Assembly (NCBI GenBank): GCA_028821635.1
Contig: JAPPDO010000038.1
Span: 1 to 12,318 of the forward strand
Source: Ekhidna sp.
GTDB lineage: Bacteria; Bacteroidota; Bacteroidia; Cytophagales; Cyclobacteriaceae
Length of the DNA: 12,318 nt
Direction: 5' to 3'
Part shown: positions 1 through 6,375 of the stretch, piece after piece
Layout of the letters: every line of letters begins with the position of its first letter
Position numbering within the stretch: position 1 is the first letter of the stretch
Notes under the pieces: generated by a model
Database searches by the model: none
What the model was told of the DNA's origin: nothing
Seen by the model: only the letters and a program-made list of their open reading frames with translations
Made by a program: the position numbers and the translations under genes

Positions 1-1
1 G

Positions 2-124
2 GATGGCACCGCCGGGAATGACGATCCCTGGGATTTTGGCTCCAACTCCCAATATCCGGTGCTAAAAATAGATTTCAATGGCGATGGCGACACTTCTGAT
101 GACGTGATGCGGCAGCGAAACTAA
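2..124 (+). CDS. C-terminal end of a probable secreted/surface protein (5' truncated)
   Basis: An open frame enters from the left edge (first complete codon at base 2) and stops at TAA 122-124, giving 40 residues. The visible tail contains DPWDFGSNSQYPVLKIDFNG followed by an Asp-rich GDGD stretch. From family knowledge, a WDFG-x-SxQYPVL-x-xDFNGDG tail is typical of large Bacteroidetes surface or secreted proteins with GLUG or similar extracellular repeats, and the DxNxDGD run resembles a calcium-binding or dockerin-like loop. The function of the whole protein cannot be judged from 40 residues. A short hairpin (TAAAA, loop GGGC, TTTTA; 122-135) overlaps the stop and is too weak to call a terminator. 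Confidence 0.6.
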   Translation, partial: DGTAGNDDPWDFGSNSQYPVLKIDFNGDGDTSDDVMRQRN

Positions 125-287
125 AAGGGCTTTTATGTCAGCTAAGCTACGGTGACTGCCGGACGGGCGTTTGCTTTGGTTTATTGAGGTCATTAATGTT
201 CCGGATCAGATACAGTTTATTAACTATACTTAGAACGGTCGCCCATATAGGGGGTATCTTCAATAAACCGAAAAAGATTTTTTTTTG

Positions 288-361
288 TGAACTCGGAGGG
301 ATTCGAACCCCCAATCTCCCGGGCCGTAACCGGGTGCATTATCCAGTTGTGCTACGAGTCC
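288..361 (-). tRNA. tRNA-Arg (anticodon ACG)
   Basis: The minus strand folds as a full cloverleaf. The acceptor stem is GGACTCG/CGAGTTC (one G-U), with a D arm (GCA/TGC plus one mismatch), an anticodon stem CCCGG/CCGGG with loop TTACGGC, a variable loop AGATT, and a T arm GGGGG-TTCGAAT-CCCTC. The anticodon ACG lies at 327-325, reading arginine CGN codons after A34-to-inosine editing by TadA (family knowledge). The discriminator is A (288) and CCA is not encoded, so it must be added by CCA transferase. Upstream on the minus strand, TAGTTTTA (380-373) matches the Bacteroidetes -7 box at 7 of 8 positions, 11 bases before the 5' end. Confidence 0.96.
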
Positions 362-456
362 TAAACTAAATGTAAAACTAATAATTGTGGAATAAACGCT
401 TCATTTATATGATTGGATTCTATTTTTACGCAGGTTTTATTTTTACCAATCATTTT

Positions 457-1173
457 ATGAAATACTTGGCAGCGGGAGTTTTACTTTTTTTTACTTTCTT
501 ATCCTTTACCCAGGAAAGGTTCAGTCAGCCTGATTTTTCAGGGGAATTGATGATAGATATCGGATTGAACTATCTGGATGCTGAACCGTCCACTATAGAT
601 CAGTCCGGCTGGTCATCCAAATCTATTGGGTTTTACTATACCAAGAGAACGCAATTCGGGAGAAAGTTTGCTATCAATGGAGGGCTTGGGCTGGGGTTTG
701 AAAAGTTAAGCCTTGGGGATACGACCACTTTATTTAGCCAATTTTTAAACGGATCGGATGTAGCGTCCGTTGCTGTTGCGACTTTACCCGGAACCGGTCC
801 TGATGATGACCTCATTCTTTCTTACGAGAAGAACAGACTTGCAATAACGTACTTTGAAGCCCCCATTGATTTTAGGTTTTATCCCAAAGGAACGGAGGGG
901 GGTGAGGGTTTATTCCTTGGCGTAGGCGGAATGCTTGGCCTTCGATTAAATGCTAAGGTTAAGTGGAAGTATGATAGGTTGGATGAGACCGTTGTCGAGA
1001 AAGTCTCCGGAGGATTTAACCTCAGTTCGGTGCGGTATGGTTTTCAGGCAAGATTCGGTTTCAAGGGGGTTCATTTATTCTACAAGCAATATATGAGTGA
1101 TCTTTTTAAAGACGAGGTTAATGGTGTTCATCCAAAGATGAAAACTATCGGCATTAATGTTACGGGTTTTTAA
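457..1173 (+). CDS. Outer-membrane beta-barrel protein (PorT-like fold), function unknown
   Basis: The protein has 238 aa from ATG 457. This start gives a clean signal peptide: MKYL, then a hydrophobic core around residues 4-16, with probable cleavage near residues 17-19. The frame is open further back, with ATG 409 and TTG 385 adding a second hydrophobic stretch, but 457 gives the more typical signal. The mature chain alternates hydrophobic and polar residues in short strands (for example residues 30-40, 55-62, 71-82, 127-141, 151-162, 195-212). It is rich in Gly, Tyr and Phe, and ends in a strand closing with Phe (GINVTGF), as outer-membrane barrels usually do. I recognise no enzyme motif. 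The likely fold is a small porin-like or PorT-type barrel; the assignment to outer membrane is inference. Two TATTTTTA boxes (421-428, 438-445; 7 of 8 matches to TAnnTTTG) precede the start. Its stop overlaps that of the convergent PAP2-like gene by four bases. Confidence 0.75.
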   Translation: MKYLAAGVLLFFTFLSFTQERFSQPDFSGELMIDIGLNYLDAEPSTIDQSGWSSKSIGFYYTKRTQFGRKFAINGGLGLGFEKLSLGDTTTLFSQFLNGSDVASVAVATLPGTGPDDDLILSYEKNRLAITYFEAPIDFRFYPKGTEGGEGLFLGVGGMLGLRLNAKVKWKYDRLDETVVEKVSGGFNLSSVRYGFQARFGFKGVHLFYKQYMSDLFKDEVNGVHPKMKTIGINVTGF

Positions 1174-1769
1174 GCAAAAAGTAATATTACGGTAAGCCCG
1201 TAGAAGAATCCTAAAATAGCTCCCATCCATACCTGCTGCGGTGTATGATAACCCAAGTAGAGGCGACTCGTTGATGTTAAGCCCGCAAAAATTAACCCTG
1301 CAAAAATTATTATTCTGACCTCCGCATGATGAATTAAAATGGCGGTTAAGTAGCCCGCAGCACTCCAAATAGCGGTTGCATGTATGCTTATCTTAAACTT
1401 GAGTGTGATGAGAATTAGAAAAAAAATCAGCGTTGTGACGCTTATCATCACGAGATTAAACAGTGGGCCCATTTCCAACTTTTCGTAAAAAAGATAGCAT
1501 GCAATTATGTAATAAATTAAGATGAAGAGAAACGGGATGAGTCTCTCATTTCTTTTGATGATCTCGGTGTCGGAGACATAGTTGAGTTTTTTGAGCAGAA
1601 AGATGCTAAAGGCAGGAAGAAATCCGGTTATTAAGAACACTAAAAGCAGAAAGTGTAATGTTGCCTGTGGCTGTATTCCTGACAACAGTTCAGGGGAAAT
1701 ATACAAAAAGAGGCCAGTCAGATGGGTCGCTATCAGCAGTGGGTGAAAAACCACTGAGGTTATTTTCAT
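1170..1769 (-). CDS. Divergent PAP2-family (phosphatidic acid phosphatase type 2-like) membrane protein
   Basis: The protein has 199 aa from ATG 1769; TTG 1781 is possible but would overlap the rpoN stop. It is very hydrophobic, with about six membrane segments (near residues 8-25, 37-60, 80-95, 103-124, 133-146, 152-166, 180-198). The C-terminal TSRLYLGYHTPQQVWMG aligns with PAP2 motif 3 (SRxxxGxH), giving R169 and catalytic-type H175. ISIHA at 127-131 sits where PSGH is expected, and K72-x6-P79 resembles a damaged KX6RP motif. The Asp four residues after the motif-3 His is Gln (Q179). It is therefore a divergent branch; lipid phosphatase activity is plausible but unproven. It lies 8 bases after rpoN on the same strand and is probably co-transcribed. 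Confidence 0.75.
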   Translation of the reverse strand: MKITSVVFHPLLIATHLTGLFLYISPELLSGIQPQATLHFLLLVFLITGFLPAFSIFLLKKLNYVSDTEIIKRNERLIPFLFILIYYIIACYLFYEKLEMGPLFNLVMISVTTLIFFLILITLKFKISIHATAIWSAAGYLTAILIHHAEVRIIIFAGLIFAGLTSTSRLYLGYHTPQQVWMGAILGFFYGLTVILLFA

Positions 1770-1777
1770 AAAAAGTC

Positions 1778-3220
1778 TCAAAGCTGTTTTCTCAGTCTTG
1801 CCACCGGGATACCCAACTGTTCTCTATATTTTGCTATAGTCCTTCTAGCAATATTATATCCGCTCTGTTTAAGTATTCTTTCAATTTTCTCATCAGCAAG
1901 TGGTTTTGACTTATCTTCCTGTTCCACTAACCCCTTCAATTTACTTTTCACCTCTCTGCTGCTTACTTCTTCCCCCGAATCGGTAGAAATAGCCTCGGAA
2001 AAGAAATATTTAAGTGGAAAAACACCAAACTCCGTCTGAACGTGTTTGCTTCTTACCACCCTGGAGACAGTGGAGATATCTAAGTCGATCTTTTCAGCTA
2101 CGTCCTTTAAGATCATGGGTTTTAATTTAGACTCATCTCCTTCCAAGAAGTAGTCATATTGAAAGTCGATGATTGCTTGCATCGTATCAAGCAGCGTCTG
2201 CTGCCTTTGATGGATAGCATCAATAAACCACTTGGCGGAATCCAACTTTTGCTTAATAAATGAGACTGTCTCTTTTAGTTTTCTGTCCTTCTTATCACTC
2301 CTGTCGTAGGCTTCAAGCATATCAGCATAGGATCGACTTACTTTTAGCTGAGGGGCATTTCTTGAATTTAGCGAGAGTTCCAACTTATCATCATTATTAA
2401 CAAGAATAAAGTCAGCAATAATGTACTGCACCGTTTTGACGACCTCATCAGTGGTACCTCCGGGCTTTGGGTTCAGTTTAGTAATCAGATAAATAGCTTC
2501 CCGAAGGTTCTCTTCATGCTGTACTTCAAGCTTTCGGGCTATTTTATCATAATGCTTTTTAGAGAACTCATTAAAACAATCATTAATAATACTTTTGGCA
2601 AGTTGCACTAACTCATTATCCTCGTCCCTTCTTTCTAACTGTAATGAAAGACATTCCCGTAAGTTTCGGGCTCCTATTCCGGCAGGGTCAAAATCCTGAA
2701 TTTTGAAGAGAATATTTTCAAGTTCCTCCTCATCAGTTTCGATTCCCTGTGAAAAAGCCAAGTCATTGACAATAGCCTCCAGATCTCTATGTATGTAGCC
2801 ATCAGCGTCAATGCTGCCAATAAGCTGCTCACCTAAGATTTGCTCCCGATCGTCTAGTTTTATGTAGCCTAGCTGTGAGATAAGGTATTCCTGAAGCGTT
2901 CTGCCAACGGGTATCGGACGCTCTCTTCCCTCCTCATCAGGGCCTCTTCCATCTCCCTGCATCTTGTAGCCGGCGTAATCATCTTGAAGGTAATCCTCAA
3001 TGCCTTCAGCTTCTGATTCCTCAAAATCCTCCTCGTAATCTTCTTCCCGTTCTTCCGTCTCGCTCTCTTCCTTGCCCTCCTCCAAAGCCGGATTGACTTC
3101 CAACTCATCCTCAATTCTGCTCGCTAATTCCGACGTTGGCACCTGCAATAATTTAATAAATTGAATCTGCTGAGGAGACAGCTTTTGTTGTAGTGACTGT
3201 GTGAGTGAGAGTTTTTGCAT
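1778..3220 (-). CDS. rpoN: RNA polymerase sigma-54 factor
   Basis: The protein has 480 aa from ATG 3220, full length for the family. Region I (residues 1-48; SLTQSLQQKLSPQQIQFIKL) is the glutamine-rich activator-responsive segment that keeps the holoenzyme closed. Region II (about 47-105) is unusually acidic, with long Glu/Asp runs. The core-binding domain spans about 110-300 (FDPAGIGARNLRECL at 177-191). The helix-turn-helix domain is at 365-407 (DISTVSRVVRSKHVQTEFG). The RpoN box ARRTIAKYRE is at 458-467 and recognises the -24 promoter element. It needs an AAA+ enhancer-binding protein for open-complex formation; none is encoded in this window. A perfect TAATTTTG box (3245-3238) lies 17 bases before the start. 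It heads a two-gene unit with the PAP2-like gene and is divergent from asnS. Confidence 0.97.
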   Translation of the reverse strand: MQKLSLTQSLQQKLSPQQIQFIKLLQVPTSELASRIEDELEVNPALEEGKEESETEEREEDYEEDFEESEAEGIEDYLQDDYAGYKMQGDGRGPDEEGRERPIPVGRTLQEYLISQLGYIKLDDREQILGEQLIGSIDADGYIHRDLEAIVNDLAFSQGIETDEEELENILFKIQDFDPAGIGARNLRECLSLQLERRDEDNELVQLAKSIINDCFNEFSKKHYDKIARKLEVQHEENLREAIYLITKLNPKPGGTTDEVVKTVQYIIADFILVNNDDKLELSLNSRNAPQLKVSRSYADMLEAYDRSDKKDRKLKETVSFIKQKLDSAKWFIDAIHQRQQTLLDTMQAIIDFQYDYFLEGDESKLKPMILKDVAEKIDLDISTVSRVVRSKHVQTEFGVFPLKYFFSEAISTDSGEEVSSREVKSKLKGLVEQEDKSKPLADEKIERILKQSGYNIARRTIAKYREQLGIPVARLRKQL

Positions 3221-3237
3221 TACTTAATCCTAGCCGC

Positions 3238-3245
3238 CAAAATTA
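3238..3245 (-). promoter_or_regulatory. Candidate -7 promoter box for rpoN
   Basis: The minus strand reads TAATTTTG, a perfect match to the Bacteroidetes consensus TAnnTTTG, 17 bases before the rpoN ATG. A TTTG lies 23 bases further upstream, slightly wider than the usual spacing to the -33 element. The motif match is visible; promoter activity is inferred. Confidence 0.5.
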
Positions 3246-3255
3246 TCATATTCGC

Positions 3256-3263
3256 TAGTTTTG
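3256..3263 (+). promoter_or_regulatory. Candidate -7 promoter box for asnS
   Basis: TAGTTTTG matches the Bacteroidetes -7 consensus TAnnTTTG exactly and sits 15 bases before the asnS ATG at 3279. This predicts a leader of roughly ten bases. No clear -33 TTTG is seen at normal spacing. The box lies back to back with the rpoN box, making the 58-base gap a compact divergent promoter. Confidence 0.5.
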
Positions 3264-3278
3264 AGGTGCAAATATTTA

Positions 3279-4736
3279 ATGGCCGTGGATAACGTCAAAA
3301 GAACAAAAATCAAGCAGATCTTAGCAGAGGGTAAGGTCGGAGAAGATTTATGTGTAAAAGGCTGGGTGAGAACGATGCGGGAGAGTAAGAACGTAGCTTT
3401 TGCAGCATTGAATGACGGATCTACGATAAACAGTCTACAGTTAGTGTTTGATGTACATCAAACGGATGAGGATACGATTAGAAAAATAACCACCGGAGCG
3501 AGTCTTTCAGTGACGGGCACATTACAAGAATCACAGGGGGCCGAGCAGGCTTTTGAATTGATAGTAAAAGAAGTGAAAGTACTTGGCGAGGCTGATCCCG
3601 GGAAATACCCACTACAGCCAAAAAAACATTCAATGGAGTTTTTAAGGGAGATAGCTCATCTAAGACCCCGAACAAGCACATTTGGAGCTATTTTGAGGGT
3701 TCGTCACGAAATGGCCTATGCGTTGCATACTTTCTTTCACAAGAAGGGATTCTATTATTTGAACTCGCCCATACTCACTGCCTCCGATGCCGAGGGGGCA
3801 GGAGAAACATTTAAAGTAACCACCCTAAACCTGGAAAATGTACCAAAAAATGAAAAGGGAGGCATTGATTTTAAACAAGACTTTTTTGAAAAAGAAACAA
3901 ATCTGACGGTTTCCGGCCAATTGGAGGGTGAACTTGCAGCCTTAGCCGTTGGAGAAGTTTACACATTTGGCCCCACGTTTCGGGCAGAAAATAGTAATAC
4001 AACACGTCATCTGGCAGAGTTCTGGATGGTAGAGCCCGAGATGGCTTTTTATGATCTTGAGGATAACATGAATCTGGCCGAGGAGATGCTGAAATATACA
4101 GTAAATCATGCCCTGAAGAACTGTGCTGAAGATATCGCCTTCTTCAATAAGCGTCAACTAGAAGAGGAGAAGTGCAAACCTCAGAATGAAAGAAGTGAGC
4201 TGGCTCTCATCGAAAGGTTGCAACTCGTTGTAAACAATGCTTTTGAAAGGCTTACTTACTCGGGCGCAATAGAGGTTCTCAAAAGATCAAAGCCCAATCA
4301 AAAGAAGAAGTTTCAATACCTGATAGAAGGCTGGGGGGCTGACCTGCAATCCGAACATGAGCGGTTTCTGGTGGAGAAATACTTCAAAAAACCTGTGATT
4401 CTTTACAATTACCCAAAAGATATCAAAGCGTTTTACATGCGCCGGAACGAGGATAATAAAACAGTCGCTGCGATGGATGTGCTCCTTCCGAGCATTGGAG
4501 AGATTGTTGGGGGGTCTCAAAGGGAGGAGCGTCTTAACATGCTTGAGCAAAGGATGTCAGAAATGAACATCCTAACGGAGGAACTTTCATGGTATTTAGA
4601 CGCAAGGAGGTTTGGTACAGCACCCCACTCAGGTTATGGACTGGGGTTTGAACGAATGATTCAATTCGTAACGGGCATGAGTAACATTCGGGATGTCATT
4701 CCCTTTCCGAGAACACCCGGGAATTGCGAATTTTAA
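3279..4736 (+). CDS. asnS: Asparaginyl-tRNA synthetase
   Basis: The protein has 485 aa from ATG 3279; a TTG six codons upstream is open but overlaps the promoter box, so ATG is preferred. It charges tRNA-Asn with asparagine using ATP, in the cytoplasm. The N-terminal OB-fold anticodon-binding domain spans about residues 22-105. The class II core follows: motif 1 around 137-165, motif 2 at 231-249 ([15 protein letters not shown], the Asn-type signature) and motif 3 at 452-478 (GYGLGFERM, then [12 protein letters not shown]). The order and the NCEF end match bacterial AsnRS rather than AspRS or the archaeal type. The segment around 285-350, between motifs 2 and 3, is a family insertion. Divergent from rpoN. 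No strong terminator hairpin follows the stop. Confidence 0.97.
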   Translation: MAVDNVKRTKIKQILAEGKVGEDLCVKGWVRTMRESKNVAFAALNDGSTINSLQLVFDVHQTDEDTIRKITTGASLSVTGTLQESQGAEQAFELIVKEVKVLGEADPGKYPLQPKKHSMEFLREIAHLRPRTSTFGAILRVRHEMAYALHTFFHKKGFYYLNSPILTASDAEGAGETFKVTTLNLENVPKNEKGGIDFKQDFFEKETNLTVSGQLEGELAALAVGEVYTFGPTFRAENSNTTRHLAEFWMVEPEMAFYDLEDNMNLAEEMLKYTVNHALKNCAEDIAFFNKRQLEEEKCKPQNERSELALIERLQLVVNNAFERLTYSGAIEVLKRSKPNQKKKFQYLIEGWGADLQSEHERFLVEKYFKKPVILYNYPKDIKAFYMRRNEDNKTVAAMDVLLPSIGEIVGGSQREERLNMLEQRMSEMNILTEELSWYLDARRFGTAPHSGYGLGFERMIQFVTGMSNIRDVIPFPRTPGNCEF

Positions 4737-4883
4737 ATGTTACAAAAGATTATATCGAACTCACGTTAAACCAATAACAGAATTAGATAAATAATCCGTC
4801 GGCGTGGAACGACCATCGTGGAACATTAAAAAAAATGAAGAAGAATCTCCAGCAGGGTCACAAACTACACCTAAAAAGGGGCA

Positions 4884-4905
4884 CGCTCTCGGGAGGTCAA
4901 AGTAC
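4884..4905. repeat. Imperfect 22-base repeat, copy 1
   Basis: This copy contains GTCAAAGTAC at 4896-4905 preceded by CGCTCTCGGGAG. It matches the second copy (4944-4965) at 17 of 22 positions by eye. A further exact GTCAAAGTAC lies at 4935-4944, directly abutting copy 2, so the array is at least two and a half units with a spacer inserted. Confidence 0.6.
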
Positions 4906-4943
4906 CCATTTTTTTCTTGCAAATCCACTTAAAAGTCAAAGTA

Positions 4944-4965
4944 CGCTTTCTGGAGATTAAAGTAT
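4944..4965. repeat. Imperfect 22-base repeat, copy 2
   Basis: CGCTTTCTGGAG followed by ATTAAAGTAT, with five differences from copy 1 (4884-4905). The adjoining GTCAAAGTAC (4935-4944) and a following GCTCTCT (4966-4972) suggest a tandem unit of about 21 bases that has decayed. Confidence 0.6.
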
Positions 4966-5055
4966 GCTCTCTTTGCCCCTAGTAGCTTCTTTGTGTCTTT
5001 TGTGGTTAAATCTTTAATCGTTTGTCCGGCACTGCCCATTAGGGAGTAGGGGAAG

Positions 5056-5082
5056 CCTTGTAGGTCTTAGAGACCGGCAAGG
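5056..5082. repeat. REP-like imperfect palindrome / hairpin
   Basis: The arms CCTTG (5056-5060) and CAAGG (5078-5082) enclose the inner arms GGTCT (5063-5067) and AGACC (5071-5075), with loop TAG and a 2x2 internal mismatch (TA opposite GG). If TA were CC the stem would be a perfect 12 bp, so this may be a slightly decayed REP-type palindrome. It is followed by TTTTATTATAAAA on the plus strand. It could also stop transcription, but it lies 320 bases past asnS. Confidence 0.55.
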
Positions 5083-5090
5083 TTTTATTA

Positions 5091-5148
5091 TAAAAATGAC
5101 TCCGTATCAAACAAAAATTGCTCTTTCTCGGGTAAAATAACTCCGTAT
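5091..5148 (+). repeat. Short direct repeat pair around ACTCCGTAT
   Basis: TAAAAATGACTCCGTAT (5091-5107) recurs as TAAAATAACTCCGTAT (5133-5148), with one indel and one substitution and a 25-base spacer. The function is unknown. Confidence 0.5.
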
Positions 5149-5376
5149 TGTTCCGTCCTATAAATAAGTTGAACATAAAAAAATTTCTGTCAATCTACAG
5201 ATGGTATTTTTGTCATTCAACATTATGCGAGGGAACTATCTCAGAGAAAAGGATCGGTCTTGGACTTGATCGAAGAATTGATACACATGGTATATCTTGC
5301 AGAATGTATTGTAGGACAATGTATATATTATGTATCTGCACTGATGCCATACATATTTGAACCAATTGATTGAAAA

Positions 5377-6375
5377 ATGAAAATTATTAAAAAGGTTTCT
5401 GTATTACTTTTGATAATCCTTATCCTTGCTTACGCAGGAGTATCATATATGTTTTCCAGTCAGGCTTTAACACCTGACAGCTTCTTTGAACAGACGCTGG
5501 CAGAGATGCCAGACAGGTGGGGCACCACTTATGAAGAAATGATGGCTCTTCTTCCCGAACCCGAAGAGCTAATTATTGAAGGGTTTGAAGGAGTAATGCT
5601 GAAAGGTCGTTATTTCAATGTTTCGGATGAGGACAAATGCCTTTTCATATTCGTACATGGCTGGAGTGATACATGGGCCGGTATGCTAAAATATTATCCT
5701 ATGGTAGATATGTGTAAGTGCGATATTTTAATGTATGACCATCGGGCACATGGAGAGAGCGGCGGTAAATATCCGACGGGTGGCATTAAAGAATCAGAAG
5801 ATCTCCTGCTAGTCACTCAGTGGGCACTGGACCACAAAGGCTTTGATCGGAACCAAATCGCATGGCTGGGCAGTTCGTGGGGGGCCGCCGCCTCCCTGTT
5901 GGCAGGTGCCGTTGATAATGATCCGGCTTTTATCGTGGCAGATGCTCCTTTTCAGGATTGGTATTCTGCTATATTTGAGAGGGCTATAAGGGACTACGGA
6001 TCAGTGATTAAGGCAATAGCCCCCGGAATCATGCAGATGGTAAATATACGCTCCGGAGTGAATCATAAAGATGCCAGCCCGAGAGAGAAAGCTAAAGATA
6101 TTGTTGAGCCCGTCTTACTGATTCACTCTGAAGGTGACTTAGCGACGGGATCAATTCAGTCGGTAAATATTTCAAAAAATCTAAATAATCAATCAACATT
6201 TCACCACACTCAGTGGGGCAATGATCACGTGGATGATGTTGTGAAAAATACAGCGGAAATGAAAGAGTTCCTTATCAACTTCATCAGGAAGCATGACATC
6301 AAGGCATTTTCGCCTACACCATTTAGAATAGAGCCCGACCCCATAGAATTAAAAATAATGATTGAAGAAAATTAA
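5377..6375 (+). CDS. Membrane-anchored alpha/beta hydrolase
   Basis: The protein has 332 aa from ATG 5377. Residues 1-25 form a Lys-capped hydrophobic segment, probably an uncleaved signal anchor placing the domain in the periplasm (there is no lipobox Cys). The catalytic domain covers about 65-305. FVHGW (92-96) is the oxyanion region, YDHRAHGES (120-128) the usual strand-4 turn, and GSSWG (165-169) the nucleophile elbow with S167. D254 (HSEGD) and H284 (GNDH) complete a plausible triad. The substrate is unknown; the family includes esterases, peptidase-like enzymes and thioesterases, similar to the Bem46/YqkD style. The 25-residue tail after 307 is Pro-rich, then charged. A 7-of-8 promoter box (CATATTTG, 5352-5359) precedes it. 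Its stop overlaps that of the convergent DUF2214 gene by four bases (6372-6375). Confidence 0.88.
   Translation: MKIIKKVSVLLLIILILAYAGVSYMFSSQALTPDSFFEQTLAEMPDRWGTTYEEMMALLPEPEELIIEGFEGVMLKGRYFNVSDEDKCLFIFVHGWSDTWAGMLKYYPMVDMCKCDILMYDHRAHGESGGKYPTGGIKESEDLLLVTQWALDHKGFDRNQIAWLGSSWGAAASLLAGAVDNDPAFIVADAPFQDWYSAIFERAIRDYGSVIKAIAPGIMQMVNIRSGVNHKDASPREKAKDIVEPVLLIHSEGDLATGSIQSVNISKNLNNQSTFHHTQWGNDHVDDVVKNTAEMKEFLINFIRKHDIKAFSPTPFRIEPDPIELKIMIEEN

Larger units (their letters stand above)
4761..5039 (-). pseudogene. Possible decayed repeat-bearing small reading frame with one internal stop
   Basis: Reading the minus strand from ATG 5039, one frame stays open for 36 codons to TAA (4931-4929), then continues in the same frame for 55 more codons to TGA (4763-4761). 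The predicted peptide carries a repeated heptad-like unit: AYFNLQK, AYFDF just before the stop, and GYFDLPRA after it. All are encoded in one frame by copies of a roughly 21-bp DNA unit. The N-terminal part reads LTTKDTKK, encoded by a short ACAAA-rich periodic stretch. A GTG at 4928 could start the second half alone. I do not recognise the family. It may be a dead gene, or a non-coding repeat whose period is a multiple of three and so keeps a frame open by chance. Confidence 0.25.
4737..5376. other. 640-base gap with decayed repeats, no convincing intact gene
   Basis: Between asnS and the hydrolase the DNA holds, in order: two copies of CGTGGAAC 14 bases apart (4803-4810, 4817-4824); a broken minus-strand frame with 21-bp repeats (4761-5039); a 7-bp inverted repeat AGGGGCA/TGCCCCT (4877-4883, 4974-4980) enclosing those repeats; a REP-like hairpin (5056-5082); and a direct repeat of about 16 bases (5091-5107, 5133-5148). 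Overlapping open frames exist at 5148-5360 and 5179-5373 on the plus strand. The first starts with TTG and has protein-unlike composition, and the second has no start codon before a Met at codon 38. A CATATTTG box (5352-5359, 7 of 8) could be the hydrolase promoter. Confidence 0.6.

Noticed and set aside
288..361. tRNA-Arg as an integration site for a mobile element
   Set aside because: No second copy of the tRNA 3' end and no integrase gene are seen in the window.
184..369. Plus-strand open frame of 61 codons
   Set aside because: It runs antisense across the tRNA-Arg gene, and its sequence is explained by the tRNA.
385..456. N-terminal extension of the beta-barrel protein (TTG 385 or ATG 409)
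   Set aside because: It would put a second hydrophobic stretch before a good signal peptide starting at ATG 457.
2869..3114. Minus-strand 81-codon Arg-rich frame within rpoN
   Set aside because: It is the shifted frame of the acidic Glu/Asp region of sigma-54.
4884..4972. CRISPR array
   Set aside because: The repeats are about 21-22 bases, imperfect and nearly abutting. There are no regular unique spacers and no cas genes.
5148..5360. Plus-strand 70-codon frame
   Set aside because: It begins with TTG in the direct repeat, has an odd Cys/Arg/Ile-rich composition, and overlaps another equally open frame. No family resemblance is seen.
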